Of a stretch of 46,830 nt of DNA, positions 21,476 through 30,391 are shown piece by piece; position 1 is the stretch's first letter, and each line of letters starts with the position of its first letter. The position numbers and the translations under genes were made by a program. Origin of the DNA: a virus. Where the stretch lies: the IMG/VR virus record IMGVR_UViG_3300050014_000280, positions 1-46,830 of that record; one strand, 5' to 3'. The notes below the pieces were generated by a model. That model was not told the origin of the DNA. It saw only the letters and a list, made by a program, of their open reading frames with translations, and made no database searches.

Positions 21476-24400
21476 CCCGATACCCCCTGTGCCATCTGCT
21501 CGGTGTCGAACTCCGCTTGCAGTTCGACCATCAGTTTCCTCACATCGTAGTCGTTCTGGATGATGACTTGGCCGATGAGCGGGCCGTTCACCACGCGGCG
21601 CGACCCGCCGCCAAGCACGCCCGAGAGCGCGTCGATCTGCGCGCTGTTGAAGACGACCTCTTTGCCGTGCAGCATCGCGAGGTAGCCGGTGTCCGGCCCG
21701 ATCGCCACGCCGCCGTCGCGGTAGCCGTGGAAGGTGCCCCAGGGAGTAGAACCGACCGCGTGCTCGAACGCGCCGAGGCCGACGCTGTGCTTGAGCGCGT
21801 TGATGATCGGGCCGTACCTGACGTTGTTGAGCGTCTTGAGCGTCGCGTCGAGCCCCTGCGCCTCAGAGATGTACGACTTGACCCCGCCCGAGTTCATGTT
21901 CGCGGCGCCGGGAGCACCCTGCGTGGTGTTGAGCGGGTTGTTCCACCTGTCCACGTTGCTGCCGGACTCGTACCGCTCCCACGTCTCGATGTTCTTGAGG
22001 TTCTGCGCGGTGACGGGCAACCCGGCGGCCGTGAGGAACGCGCGCGCCCACTGTTCGCTCGTGAAGGATCCCTTGCCGACGCCGGTGCTCAGGCCGGCAG
22101 CCGCTGCGCCCGACACGCCGGAGCCGCTGCTTCCCGTGGAACCGCTTGAGGAGCCGCTCGGGTTCATGCTCGAGAGCATCCCCTGCACGAGCGCGTAGGC
22201 AGCGGCCTGGGCCTGCCCAGCCTTCGACAGGATCCCGTCCGCCACTCCGAGCGCGAGCGACTCCCCTATCGAGTACGGTGTGATGGCACCGCTCGTGATC
22301 GCGGCCTGAGCCGCTGCGATATAGGACTGGATGCTGTTCTCGCCGTAGGCGGCGAACACGCCGGAAGGCGAATGGATGTCGAGCGCGTCCGCGAACGGCG
22401 TCTTGATGCCGTACTCCGCGATCGACTGCATCGCCTCCTGCACGATCGGCAGGTTGTTGCCCACGGCGAGCGAGAACCCGTTGACGAGTGCCGTCGCCGC
22501 CGCCTCGCCCTCGGGACCGCCATCGGCCGCCAGCACGTCGGCGAGGTTCTTCATGGCCTTCGTGACGCTGGCCTGCGTGGAGTCGAGCTGCTTGAGCAGC
22601 GTCTTGGCGATGTCGGACTGCCGATGCTTGAGGTCCTCGACGAGCTGCGCCGACTGTGCGTCGAAGTCCGCGTGCATCTTCGCGACGGAAGCCTGCGTCT
22701 CCGCGAGTTGCGGCGCCATCGCGGACTTCGCAGCCGGCTGGACGGTCTTGAGCCGCTGTCCGTAGAGCGACGTCCACTTCTTGAGCTGGTCGTCGGAGGC
22801 GGTCGCAAGCGCGGACACATCGGCGATGTTGCCCGGACCGGCGCTCGAAAGCTGCGTCAGTATCGCCTCGGACACGCCGCGCTTCTTGAGGGTGGCGAGG
22901 TACGACTGCCACTGCGTCAGTTGCTGCACCTGACCGGCGATGTTGACGACGAGCGTGCTCGCCGACACGTTCGTCTGCTGCTGGATCGCGTCGAACAGCG
23001 GCGTGGAGTTCGCGAGTTTGTCCGCCTCGGCCTTGAGCGAGTCGTTGTACGACTTCCACGCGCTCGCCTCTTGGTCGAGGAACGACTTGCGCAGCGAGGC
23101 CGTGGACTTGTTGAAGTTGTATTGCGCGTCTTCCATCGACTTGTCGAAGGACTCCTGCGCGTTGAGGCGCTGCTCGTTGGCGCTCGCCTCGGTCGAGATG
23201 AGCTGCTCCTCAGCGTTCTTGATCGCCGTCTGCGACTCGCTGTCGAGCATGGGCGGCAGCGGGGTGGAACCTGACGATTGCCCGGACGCAGCCGGAGGTG
23301 CTCCGCTTGTCCCGTGGCTCATCCACCCGAGTTCCATCGAGTGCAGTTCGTTCGTCGCTGCGGTGTTGAGCGGTGCCGCAGTCGGCCTGTTGTTTCCGAT
23401 TAGCGCGGCGGTCAACCCAACGCCCGCCCCCCACCCGAGCCACGGGAGCAGCGTCCCGAGTACGCCCGCGGTGCCGCCAGCCGCTACAGCGGTACCCGTG
23501 TCCCCTGCTCCGACAGCACCGGCACCGAGCAGCGTCGTACCACCCGCGCTGACTGCCGTGGACGGGATCGCGATGCCGGACAGCGTTTGGTAGGCGAGTA
23601 TCTGCTCGTTGATGGCGACCGTCACCGTGTCGAGAGCAGCGACCTCCTCGATGCTCGCTGCCGTCACCGCAGCGGCCTTCGTCGCAGCAGCGGTGGCGAC
23701 GATTGCCGAGCCGACCGTCCACACGGTCTGGAACGTCTTGATGGCACCGCCGACGACGATGAGGACCGTACCGATGCCCGCTACCGCCTCGACCGTGTTC
23801 TTGATCGGGGTCGGGAGCGACAGGAACCAGTCGATGATGCCGCTGCCTGTCTGTTCGAGCGTCGTGAGGATGGGCAGCAGGTTGTCGCCGATCTCGATGG
23901 AGAGTTCGTTGGTGGATGCCTTCCAGACATCGTTCGCGCCAGCCTCAGCGCGGGCGTGTTCCGTCGCCTGCCCAGCGACGCGCTCCTGCAGTACGGCTTG
24001 CGCTTCCTCCGCAGACATCGTGGCGGACAGGAACGGCAGGTAGCGCGCGGCTATGCCGATCTTGCCTTCCTGAACGCGCGCGACCATCGTGGAGGCGAAG
24101 GCGAGCCCTTTGCCCGTGAAGGTGGCGAGGTCCTCGGCCTCGGCTTCGAGCAGGATCGCTTTCTCCGCCGAGCCTGTCATCGTCGTCAGCGTGCCGAGCG
24201 ACTCGATCGTGTCCTGGTGCGTGAAGCCGAGTTTGGCGCCGGACACGACCACCGCGTCGATCGCGGCCTTCTGCCCCGCGTAGGACTCGCCGGTATCGTC
24301 GATGGCGACGCTCAGGCGCGTCGTGGAAGCCTGCGCCGCGGATGCCGCATCGGTCGTACCCTTGAGGAACTTCTCAAGTCCGATCGCAGCGATGACGGTG

Positions 24401-24573
24401 CCGATGCCGGTGAAGGCATCCATGATGCCAACGCCAGCGGCCGCCACCTGCGTTCCGGTGACGACCGATGCGGAACCGAGTGCCTGTACGCCGCCCGTGA
24501 GAGCCGCGAGAGCGGCCATCCCCGCCTGAGAATCGGCGTTGATGATGAGAGTGAGTTCCTGCTCCACGCCCAT
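21472..24573 (-). CDS. Tape measure protein with C-terminal lysozyme-like segment
   Basis: 1033 residues, starting MGVEQELTLIINADSQAGMAAL. Long Ala-rich helices, hydrophobic stretches (VEAVAGIGTVLIVVGGAIKTFQ, GTLLPWLGWGAGVGLTAALIG) and coiled coil (about 480-700) are typical of a tape measure that sets tail length; at 1.5 angstrom per residue this predicts about 150 nm. Residues 850-960 (EQWARAFLTAAGLPVTAQNL, NNPLNTTQGAPG...SGGVKSY) resemble peptidoglycan-degrading or Gly-rich modules in other tape measures. Starts 8 bases after the frameshifted chaperone, the usual order. Confidence 0.88.
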   Translation of the reverse strand: MGVEQELTLIINADSQAGMAALAALTGGVQALGSASVVTGTQVAAAGVGIMDAFTGIGTVIAAIGLEKFLKGTTDAASAAQASTTRLSVAIDDTGESYAGQKAAIDAVVVSGAKLGFTHQDTIESLGTLTTMTGSAEKAILLEAEAEDLATFTGKGLAFASTMVARVQEGKIGIAARYLPFLSATMSAEEAQAVLQERVAGQATEHARAEAGANDVWKASTNELSIEIGDNLLPILTTLEQTGSGIIDWFLSLPTPIKNTVEAVAGIGTVLIVVGGAIKTFQTVWTVGSAIVATAAATKAAAVTAASIEEVAALDTVTVAINEQILAYQTLSGIAIPSTAVSAGGTTLLGAGAVGAGDTGTAVAAGGTAGVLGTLLPWLGWGAGVGLTAALIGNNRPTAAPLNTAATNELHSMELGWMSHGTSGAPPAASGQSSGSTPLPPMLDSESQTAIKNAEEQLISTEASANEQRLNAQESFDKSMEDAQYNFNKSTASLRKSFLDQEASAWKSYNDSLKAEADKLANSTPLFDAIQQQTNVSASTLVVNIAGQVQQLTQWQSYLATLKKRGVSEAILTQLSSAGPGNIADVSALATASDDQLKKWTSLYGQRLKTVQPAAKSAMAPQLAETQASVAKMHADFDAQSAQLVEDLKHRQSDIAKTLLKQLDSTQASVTKAMKNLADVLAADGGPEGEAAATALVNGFSLAVGNNLPIVQEAMQSIAEYGIKTPFADALDIHSPSGVFAAYGENSIQSYIAAAQAAITSGAITPYSIGESLALGVADGILSKAGQAQAAAYALVQGMLSSMNPSGSSSGSTGSSGSGVSGAAAAGLSTGVGKGSFTSEQWARAFLTAAGLPVTAQNLKNIETWERYESGSNVDRWNNPLNTTQGAPGAANMNSGGVKSYISEAQGLDATLKTLNNVRYGPIINALKHSVGLGAFEHAVGSTPWGTFHGYRDGGVAIGPDTGYLAMLHGKEVVFNSAQIDALSGVLGGGSRRVVNGPLIGQVIIQNDYDVRKLMVELQAEFDTEQMAQGVSG

Positions 24574-24580
24574 GTGTCGC

Positions 24581-25203
24581 CTACTCTCTCAGCATCTCGC
24601 TCGCGGTGCGCTCGCCTTCTTTGTGTGCCTTCGCCTCGATGATAGCCTCTCCGAGGCGTTTCATCGTCGCCCACACTTCCTTCGGCTCAGAATCGAGCAC
24701 CTCGAAGTAGGTCAGTCCGATGTGTTCGTGGAGGAGTCGGGCTGCGGAGACGGCACTTCTGAGCCAGTCGAACTCTTTGGCTGGCTCGTCTTGGCCGGGG
24801 GGACAGCATCGTCGTCCTTCGACAGCGCCACGAGCGCCTCGCCGAGATTGGCATACTTCTTGGCGGCCACACCTTCGATGCCTTCGCGGAGGTGTGGGAT
24901 GATCCCGTAGAGCACGTCCCACCCGAGATCGACGGCGGCTGAGTAGACCATGCGCCCGTTCTCGTCGGGGGCGAGCATGTCCCCCACTTCGTCCGCAGTC
25001 CACATGCGCTTCTTGGTGCCGTTCTCGCGCGGCTCGAGGTCGGTCAGGCACGCGGCCACCATCGAGTTCACGAAGCCCGCGTCGAACGACATCGGCAGCC
25101 GCGTGAGGTCGTAGCCGTCGTTCTTCATCTGCGCGAGCGCGGCGAACGACGGCGAGTGGATCGTGTACTCCCTGCCGTCCAGCATGATCGTCTTGAACAT
25201 CAT
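24581..25203 (-). CDS. Tail assembly chaperone GT, -1 frameshift product
   Basis: The upstream chaperone frame and a second frame ending at 24581 are joined by a -1 shift at C_CCC_CCG (24802 down to 24796). The phase is right: base 24802 is a third codon position in the first frame. The shifted frame continues PGQDEPAKEFDWLRSAVSAARLL and ends GERTASEMLRE, giving about 207 residues. A G/GT pair directly upstream of the tape measure gene is a conserved feature of long-tailed phages. The frameshift is inferred from layout and slippery site. Confidence 0.8.
24712..25203 (-). CDS. Tail assembly chaperone G (unshifted product)
   Basis: 163 residues, MMFKTIMLDGREYTIHSPSFAALAQMK..., with conserved-looking helical middle (VNSMVAACLTDLEPRENG) and C-terminal IPHLREGIEGVAAKKYANLGEALVAL. 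Ribosomes that do not shift at the C_CCC_CCG site terminate at 24712. It binds the tape measure protein during tail assembly. Confidence 0.8.
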   Translation of the reverse strand: MMFKTIMLDGREYTIHSPSFAALAQMKNDGYDLTRLPMSFDAGFVNSMVAACLTDLEPRENGTKKRMWTADEVGDMLAPDENGRMVYSAAVDLGWDVLYGIIPHLREGIEGVAAKKYANLGEALVALSKDDDAVPPAKTSQPKSSTGSEVPSPQPDSSTNTSD

Positions 25204-25233
25204 CGGAAACGCGCCTCCCTCTCCTCGGTGTTG

Positions 25234-25273
25234 CCGGCCGGGGCGCTGGGGACGCTCCCAGTACCCCGACCGG
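25234..25273 (-). terminator. Long imperfect hairpin after the tail tube gene
   Basis: CCGG-CGGGG-CTGGG on one arm pairs with CCCAG-CCCCG-CCGG on the other, with short internal mismatches and a 6-base loop. It lies in the 80-base gap between the tail tube stop and the chaperone start. No U-run follows, so it may attenuate transcription or stabilise the abundant tail tube mRNA rather than end it. Confidence 0.45.
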
Positions 25274-25286
25274 CACGCTGGTCGTT

Positions 25287-26141
25287 CTACGAAGCGGTCA
25301 CGAACGACGTGCTCGACAGCGCGGCGGACTCGTTGCCCGCCAGGTCACGCACGCCTGCGTTCACGAGCTGCCGGACTGTGACGGTGGCGCCGTAGGCGGC
25401 CGCCGGGGTCCAGGTGAACACCGTTGTCGCGGCATCCCACGACCATGTTCCGGCGATGGCTACTCCGGTCGTCTGGTTGAACACGGCGGCCTTTGCGACG
25501 ACATCGGCGGTGCGGACCGGCTCTGAGAACGTGAGCGCGGTCGTGACGATGCCGGTCTTGGCGACGCTGGACGGCGTGCCGGCCGTCACCCACGACACGA
25601 CGGTCGGGGCGGTGCTGTCCGCCGGGTCGGAGACGAGAGCGGCGATCTCCTCGCCGGTGGCCTCGTCGAACTTGGCGACGCAGACGAAGGTGGCCGACAG
25701 GATCTGCTGATCCTTGCTCAACTTGGCCTTCGTACCCGGCTTGGCGTACATCTTCTTCACGTGCAGCACCTTCGGGGCGCCGCTGGCTTCCCACCCGTGG
25801 ATGTACGCGCAGAAGTAGTCCGGCTCGCCGCTGTCGCTGGCGATGTCCGGGGATCCGAACAGGATGCTCGTGCTGTCGATGGTGCCGTGCATGAAGTTCG
25901 CAAGGTTCTCCATCGAGATCGTGTCGGCGACGACTGCGAGAGCACCGACCCGGCCGGTCAGCACCGTGCCCACCACGGAGTCGAACAGGTCGGCCTCCGT
26001 CGCGTTGTTCTCGGACGCGTCGACACCGTACTCGGCTTCACGCACCGAACCGACGGCAGTACACGCGCCCTCGGCGGCACCGACCGCGCCGATCTTGAAC
26101 GAACTGACACGCTTGAGAACGGTATAGCCTGCTCCTGCCAT
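25287..26141 (-). CDS. Major tail tube protein with C-terminal Ig-like domain
   Basis: 284 residues. The first 180 have tail-tube character (YTVLKRVSSFKIGAVGAAEGACTAVGSVREAEYGVDASENN, TISMENLANFMHG, YFCAYIHGWEASGAPKVLHVKKMYAK). After it, residues 188-284 form an SbsA-type Ig-like domain (TAPTVVSWVTAGTP...LTFSEPVRTADV...YGATVTVRQLVNAGVRDLAGN). Ig domains on tail tubes project from the surface and probably bind glycans. Position before the chaperone pair supports the call. A RBS GAAAGGAAGG precedes ATG 26141. Confidence 0.82.
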   Translation of the reverse strand: MAGAGYTVLKRVSSFKIGAVGAAEGACTAVGSVREAEYGVDASENNATEADLFDSVVGTVLTGRVGALAVVADTISMENLANFMHGTIDSTSILFGSPDIASDSGEPDYFCAYIHGWEASGAPKVLHVKKMYAKPGTKAKLSKDQQILSATFVCVAKFDEATGEEIAALVSDPADSTAPTVVSWVTAGTPSSVAKTGIVTTALTFSEPVRTADVVAKAAVFNQTTGVAIAGTWSWDAATTVFTWTPAAAYGATVTVRQLVNAGVRDLAGNESAALSSTSFVTAS

Positions 26142-26173
26142 GCTTCACACCTTCCTTTCAGTCATGGTCGGGC

Positions 26174-26656
26174 CTATGCGCTGCCCTCGGCGCTTCTCAC
26201 GAGCACCTTCACGCCGCCCGCCAGCGAGAACCAGTGCTGCTCGCTGTTCTGCAACGGGAGCGACAGTGTAGCGCGTGAGAGCGTGACGAACTCGTCGTTG
26301 CGAGCTGCCTCGTCCGCCAACATCCGAACGATCGCGACGACATATGCCTTGACCTGGGCCGAGAGCAGCCCGAGGTCGGAGTTGACTCCAACGATGCCGA
26401 CGAGCATGGAGTTGTCGGACTTCACGACCTCGACGCTCGTGATGTCGAGCGGCCCGTCCTCGGAAAACACCTGGAAGCGCCACAGCGAGACGAGCGGACC
26501 CGGATCGTAGTCGAAGAACGCGTCGGCCGGGATGACCGGCATGTCGATTCCGAGTTCGGTGCCGATGGCGGCGGCGTAGGTGGCAAGGTTCGCCTTCGCG
26601 AGGTCCATCACCATCTTCGGCGAGTCGTAGAACGCCCGGTAGGTCGAGTGCGGCAT
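26174..26656 (-). CDS. Neck/tail terminator-type protein, 160 aa
   Basis: Starts MPHSTYRAFYDSPKMVMDLAKANL; ATG 26656 overlaps the upstream TGA by one base. A mixed alpha/beta protein with DYDPGPLVSLWRFQVFSEDGPLDITSVEVVKS in the middle and a helical C-terminus. Its place between the tail completion and tail tube genes is where siphophages encode the tail terminator. The assignment rests on synteny. Confidence 0.5.
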   Translation of the reverse strand: MPHSTYRAFYDSPKMVMDLAKANLATYAAAIGTELGIDMPVIPADAFFDYDPGPLVSLWRFQVFSEDGPLDITSVEVVKSDNSMLVGIVGVNSDLGLLSAQVKAYVVAIVRMLADEAARNDEFVTLSRATLSLPLQNSEQHWFSLAGGVKVLVRSAEGSA

Positions 26657-27159
26657 CAGGCACCTCCCGCCCACGCTGCGGCGAGTTCTACGGCCACGCC
26701 GGACACCGCGATCTCGAGCGCGTTGGCAAGGATGTCGGAGGGAAGTATCGGCCGAGGGCCGGCGAGGTTGTTGCCCTCACCGGAGTCGAGCCGCACCGCG
26801 TAGGACACGCCGTCCTCGGCCTCGTCCGCACCGACTCGCGTGCCCCACCGCATGTAGGTCGGGTTCGGATCGTACACGGTGTCCGAGGTCGTTCCCGTGA
26901 GCGAGTCGTGCATCGCGTCTGTGAGCATCAGTATCGACTTGTCGGGGTGCGCCGCGGCCTTGAGCGAGGCATACGGCTCTTTCAGCGGAAGCCACCCCGG
27001 ACCCTCTGCGGCGAAGATGCCCGCCTCGGCGGACTCGAGCGCAGCGCGGACTCCCGGCCAGAACGGAACGAAGTCGGTGAGCGCACGGGCAAGCGAGGTG
27101 ATGCCGAACAGCATCGGTGCCTCGCCCGCCATCCCGAATGTCCACGCGGTATCGGGCAT
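26656..27159 (-). CDS. Tail completion / virion morphogenesis protein (gpS-like)
   Basis: 167 residues. PLKEPYASLKAAAHPDKSILMLTDAMHDSLTG..DTVYDPNPTYMRWGTRVGADE is the pattern of the phage virion morphogenesis family (Mu gpG / P2 gpS type), which helps complete tails or connect them to heads. Ends with a helix (ILANALEIAVSGVAVELAAAW). Located between connector and tail terminator. Confidence 0.75.
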   Translation of the reverse strand: MPDTAWTFGMAGEAPMLFGITSLARALTDFVPFWPGVRAALESAEAGIFAAEGPGWLPLKEPYASLKAAAHPDKSILMLTDAMHDSLTGTTSDTVYDPNPTYMRWGTRVGADEAEDGVSYAVRLDSGEGNNLAGPRPILPSDILANALEIAVSGVAVELAAAWAGGA

Positions 27160-27897
27160 CTACTGCCCGACCCTTCCGCCCCAGGCGGACATGAAGTTCT
27201 CGATCACGCCGTCCGCCACCATCGGCTGCTGCGTCGTCACCGTGGGGACGACCGCCTGCGCGTGCGTGGCGCTGCCGGGTACACCCGTGAACGCGATACG
27301 GCCCACGATCGCGCGCTGCAGTTGCACCTGCGCGAGTCCGCGCCAGTTCGACGCGAGCGCCATCATCGAGGGGTTCTTGCCTGCCGCCAGCGTCTCGAAC
27401 ACGTAAGCCGCCACGAGGCGGTTCACGATGCTGTCGAGGGTGACGAGCGCGGTCGCGTCCGTGACGGGGACCACGTAACCGACGGCGGACAGTTGCCCGT
27501 CGACATCGGCCGACTCCACAGCGAGCTGCAGCGTCACGTTCTCCGCGCTCGGTGTGGTGGTCGTGGAGAAGCCGGCCGTCGCGAGCGCACCGACCATGCC
27601 CGCAACGCCGCTGAGGGAGCCGTAGGTGGTCGATGCCGCGGGTTCGGGGAGCACGGTGTACGTGATGACATCGCGCCAGTTCGTGCCCGTCACGACGATC
27701 TCGCCCGTGGTTCCGGCGGCCGTCGCGTCCGGCTTCACCGTGAACGCGTGGCCCACACCGGCCGTGAACGATCCGAGCGTCACGGTCATGCCCGTGGGAG
27801 CCGCAAACGCGATGCCCGGAAGCGCGATGATCGCCCCGGTCGCGTCCCTCGGAGCGTAGATGCCGTCGGAGATCGCACCCGCGCGGTAGACGTTCAT
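27160..27897 (-). CDS. Head-tail connector-like protein with N-terminal Ig-like domain
   Basis: 245 residues. The N-terminal 95 residues look like an Ig-type sandwich (GMTVTLGSFTAGVGHAFTVKPD..TTGEIVVTGTNWRDVITYTV). The remainder (ENVTLQLAVESADVDGQLSAVGYVVPVTDATALVTLDSIVNRLVAAYVF) has the helix pattern of gp36/DUF1320-type head completion proteins that seal the portal. Position fits. The Ig fusion at the connector is unusual. Confidence 0.6.
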   Translation of the reverse strand: MNVYRAGAISDGIYAPRDATGAIIALPGIAFAAPTGMTVTLGSFTAGVGHAFTVKPDATAAGTTGEIVVTGTNWRDVITYTVLPEPAASTTYGSLSGVAGMVGALATAGFSTTTTPSAENVTLQLAVESADVDGQLSAVGYVVPVTDATALVTLDSIVNRLVAAYVFETLAAGKNPSMMALASNWRGLAQVQLQRAIVGRIAFTGVPGSATHAQAVVPTVTTQQPMVADGVIENFMSAWGGRVGQ

Positions 27898-29331
27898 TCA
27901 CTCACCCCTCATCCGCGGCGTACTCGTGTGCTCGGCGGTCATGCGTGGCTCGCTGCTCGGATCTCCTGCGCTCATCCTGGCGGTGCTCGTATGCGTGGCG
28001 CCCCTGACCGGAGCGCCGCTGAACATCGCTGCCAGCATACTCGCTAGCGACGCGATTGCCGAGAGTCCCTTGCGCGTGCCCCTGCTCAGGGTGGCGGACG
28101 CGCTGGCCGTGGCCGCGAGCGCCTTGAAGAATGCGCGCCCCAGCAGGCCGGAGAGCGTGGCGCTTCCGCTCGCGCTCCCCGCGACATGCTTGCTGATCCG
28201 CTTCGATACCGTCGCGGTCCCGCTTGCCGATGCCGCTTCGTGCTTGCTCGTTGCCCGACTCAGCGCGGAGATTGCGCGGACGGTCGCAGCGAGAGTCTTC
28301 CCGATCGCGCGAGTCAGCGGCGAGGTCGCTCCGGCGGCCTGTGCGCTCAGGTGCCTGCCTGTTCCCCGAGTGACCGTTGCCGCGCCCGTGCCTGACCCGG
28401 CGAGCGCCTTCCCGATCATGCGTCGCAGCGTGCTCGAACCCGACGCCGATGCCGTGAGCGGGTGCCCGGTGCGGCGGCTCAGGGTGCTCGCCCCGTGCGC
28501 TCCTGCCGTCGTGTGCTTTCCAATCATGCGGACGAGCGTGGCCTCAGCCTGGAACATCGCCGCAAGGCGCTTGCCGACGGAGCGGGTTGCGGCTGCCGAT
28601 GCGCGACCTGTTCCCGCGATGTGCTTGCCCGTCCTGCGTGCGATCGTCGCCGCGCCCTTCGCGCTCGCTGCGACAGGCTTCCCGGCGCGACGGGTTATCG
28701 TCACCGAACCGCGTGCGCTGATGGCGACATGCTTGCCCGCCTTGCGCGACAGGGTAACGGAACCGCGTGCGGAGCAGGAGAGCGACTTCGTGTTTGCCGC
28801 GCCCCCGCCGCCCGCGCCGAATGTGATGCCTTCGATGCGGGTGGGGAAGACGGCGGTGCCGAAATACATGTATGCGTTGTAGGCTGCGGCATCGTTGTCG
28901 CCGTCAGTCGAGTACTCTGGACGGTAGAACGTCCATGTCGAGGCCGTAAGCGAGCCGGGGTTCTGTGCAGTCGAGAACGCTGCGACCGCCGTTGTTCCGT
29001 TCGACGCCCACGCGATAGCCTGTCGCATCGCGAGCGCATCGGTCGCGCCGATAGTGGTGGTAGGCGCGCTCCATGTTGCGGTTCGCATACCCCCCGACGA
29101 TGAGTCGGGGAGCATATTCTGCGCCGTGCCATACGCACCGATGACTGTTTCCGAACCACCTGATGCGCGCACAACGACCTGCGAATGGAAGTACGCTGGC
29201 GGAGCCGGGGAATACGCGCTGTCACCGTCGAGGTTCAGATACCCCACACCAGCCGTGTTCGTAGCGAGCAGCTTGTACGCACTCAGCCCGTTGACGGTCG
29301 CGGTGTCGGAGCGGCAGTAGAGGGTGGTCAC
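27898..29331 (-). CDS. Structural protein with thirteen 18-residue repeats
   Basis: 477 residues. Residues 1-180 form a beta-rich head (YFHSQVVVRASGGSETVIGAYG, STWTFYRPEYSTDGDND, TRIEGITFGAGGGG). Residues 187-425 are 13 repeats of about 18 residues with a core like SA.G.ATL.RR.GKH.A; two units carry insertions. The C-terminal 50 residues are rich in Ser, Thr and Met. The repeats are strongly basic. It lies among head-tail junction genes, so it may be a fibre or head appendage. No functional family recognised. Confidence 0.65.
   Translation of the reverse strand: MTTLYCRSDTATVNGLSAYKLLATNTAGVGYLNLDGDSAYSPAPPAYFHSQVVVRASGGSETVIGAYGTAQNMLPDSSSGGMRTATWSAPTTTIGATDALAMRQAIAWASNGTTAVAAFSTAQNPGSLTASTWTFYRPEYSTDGDNDAAAYNAYMYFGTAVFPTRIEGITFGAGGGGAANTKSLSCSARGSVTLSRKAGKHVAISARGSVTITRRAGKPVAASAKGAATIARRTGKHIAGTGRASAAATRSVGKRLAAMFQAEATLVRMIGKHTTAGAHGASTLSRRTGHPLTASASGSSTLRRMIGKALAGSGTGAATVTRGTGRHLSAQAAGATSPLTRAIGKTLAATVRAISALSRATSKHEAASASGTATVSKRISKHVAGSASGSATLSGLLGRAFFKALAATASASATLSRGTRKGLSAIASLASMLAAMFSGAPVRGATHTSTARMSAGDPSSEPRMTAEHTSTPRMRGE
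28057..28773 (-). repeat. Region coding thirteen 18-residue repeats
   Basis: The repeats are visible at protein level (small residues, then ATL/VTL, a basic pair, G-K-H/P, then A). At DNA level they are diverged, so the array is old compared with the 12-bp array at 10.4 kb. Units 9 and 12 are 19 and 22 residues instead of 18. Confidence 0.85.
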
Positions 29332-29789
29332 GACTTCACGACCTCGACGGGCGACTCCTTCACAGAGGCGATGTCGGGCGAGTCCTCGAAGCGCGCCGCG
29401 AGCGCAGGTTCGGCTGCGATGAGGGACGCGAACGCCTCCGGTGAGGTCACTTCCTCCACGAAGTCACCAGCCGCGACCTCCACGCCGTCCGGCACCTCGC
29501 AGCGGACGAGCGCCAGCACGGGTTCTCCGTCCGACTCCACATACGCATAGGAGCGCGGGAACGAGTAGACCGGCACCGGCACGTCGTAGGGACGCTCGGT
29601 GCCGTTCTCGTCCACATACGTCCACGTCTCGAACACGGGACGGTCGAACGCCGTGGTGCGCGACTCGGTGCCGTCAGGACGCAGGAACCGGATGACGGGC
29701 GCGGTGAAGAAGCGCACGGACACGGACGGCTCCACGACCGGGAGCGGGTCGATACCGATGGGCACGGGATCGACGAGGCGATCGGGCAT
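29328..29789 (-). CDS. Hypothetical structural protein, 153 aa
   Basis: MPDRLVDPVPIGIDPLPVVEPSVSVRFFTAP... with many beta-type segments (TSRTTAFDRPVFETWTYVD, YDVPVPVYSFPRSYAYVESDG) and a helical C-terminus (EAFASLIAAEPALAARFEDS). It sits between head accessory genes and the repeat protein and overlaps the latter by 4 bases. Not recognised. Confidence 0.6.
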   Translation of the reverse strand: MPDRLVDPVPIGIDPLPVVEPSVSVRFFTAPVIRFLRPDGTESRTTAFDRPVFETWTYVDENGTERPYDVPVPVYSFPRSYAYVESDGEPVLALVRCEVPDGVEVAAGDFVEEVTSPEAFASLIAAEPALAARFEDSPDIASVKESPVEVVKS

Positions 29790-29802
29790 GGTGCCTCCCC
29801 TG

Positions 29803-30216
29803 CTACGGGCCGACAGGACTCATGGTCAGCGTCTCGGTGAACGTGATCGTGTCCGCCGTCGAACTGATGTTGATGGCGGCGAATACGTGGTGCGATACCG
29901 CGTTGCCGGTCGCTCCGAACGTGGCCTGCTCGGTGACGGCGACGGTCGGGGTGGCACCCGTGTAGACGACTGTGCCGACGAGCACGATGGTCGCCGTACC
30001 TGTCGTGTGCGTGAGCGTGGGAGAACCCGGAGCGGCCTTGCCTGCGCCGGAGATCGCGGACTCGACGCCGGTGTTGGCCTGAGCGGGCGTGGTGGTGCCG
30101 GTGCCGGTCTGCATCTGGAACGCGGGGGTCGCCACGGTACCGAGACAGGCGGCCTGCACGAGGCCGTCCGCCATCCAACCAGCCAGCGCCGTGCAAGTGA
30201 CATCACCTACGGCCAT
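29803..30216 (-). CDS. Beta-rich structural protein, 137 aa
   Basis: MAVGDVTCTALAGWMADGLVQAACLGTVATPAFQMQTGT..., followed by strands rich in T, A and G (TATIVLVGTVVYTGATPTVAVTEQATFGATGNAVSHHVFAAI..STADTITFTETLTM). Composition is that of a decoration or minor structural protein. It lies in the head accessory block. Function inferred from context only. Confidence 0.6.
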   Translation of the reverse strand: MAVGDVTCTALAGWMADGLVQAACLGTVATPAFQMQTGTGTTTPAQANTGVESAISGAGKAAPGSPTLTHTTGTATIVLVGTVVYTGATPTVAVTEQATFGATGNAVSHHVFAAINISSTADTITFTETLTMSPVGP

Positions 30217-30391
30217 GATGAACTCCTCTCGCTACATCGAACAGCCGCACGACGGCTGATGTCTTCTTCGGTTCGACCTGACTGGTCGAGATGACTCCGA
30301 GATCCTCGACGGTCTCGTCAGCGTGATGCACGACCGCCGACAGGGTAGAGGTGACGCGCATCTCCGCTTGCAGTTCGGACATCCCGATCAT
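30203..30391 (-). CDS. Small hypothetical protein, 62 aa
   Basis: MIGMSELQAEMRVTSTLSAVVHH... ATG 30391 overlaps the upstream stop as ATGA, and the gene overlaps the next start by 14 bases. The N-terminal 50 residues look like two or three strands; the end (DVARGVHHGRR) may be mere overlap coding. Function unknown. Confidence 0.55.
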   Translation of the reverse strand: MIGMSELQAEMRVTSTLSAVVHHADETVEDLGVISTSQVEPKKTSAVVRLFDVARGVHHGRR

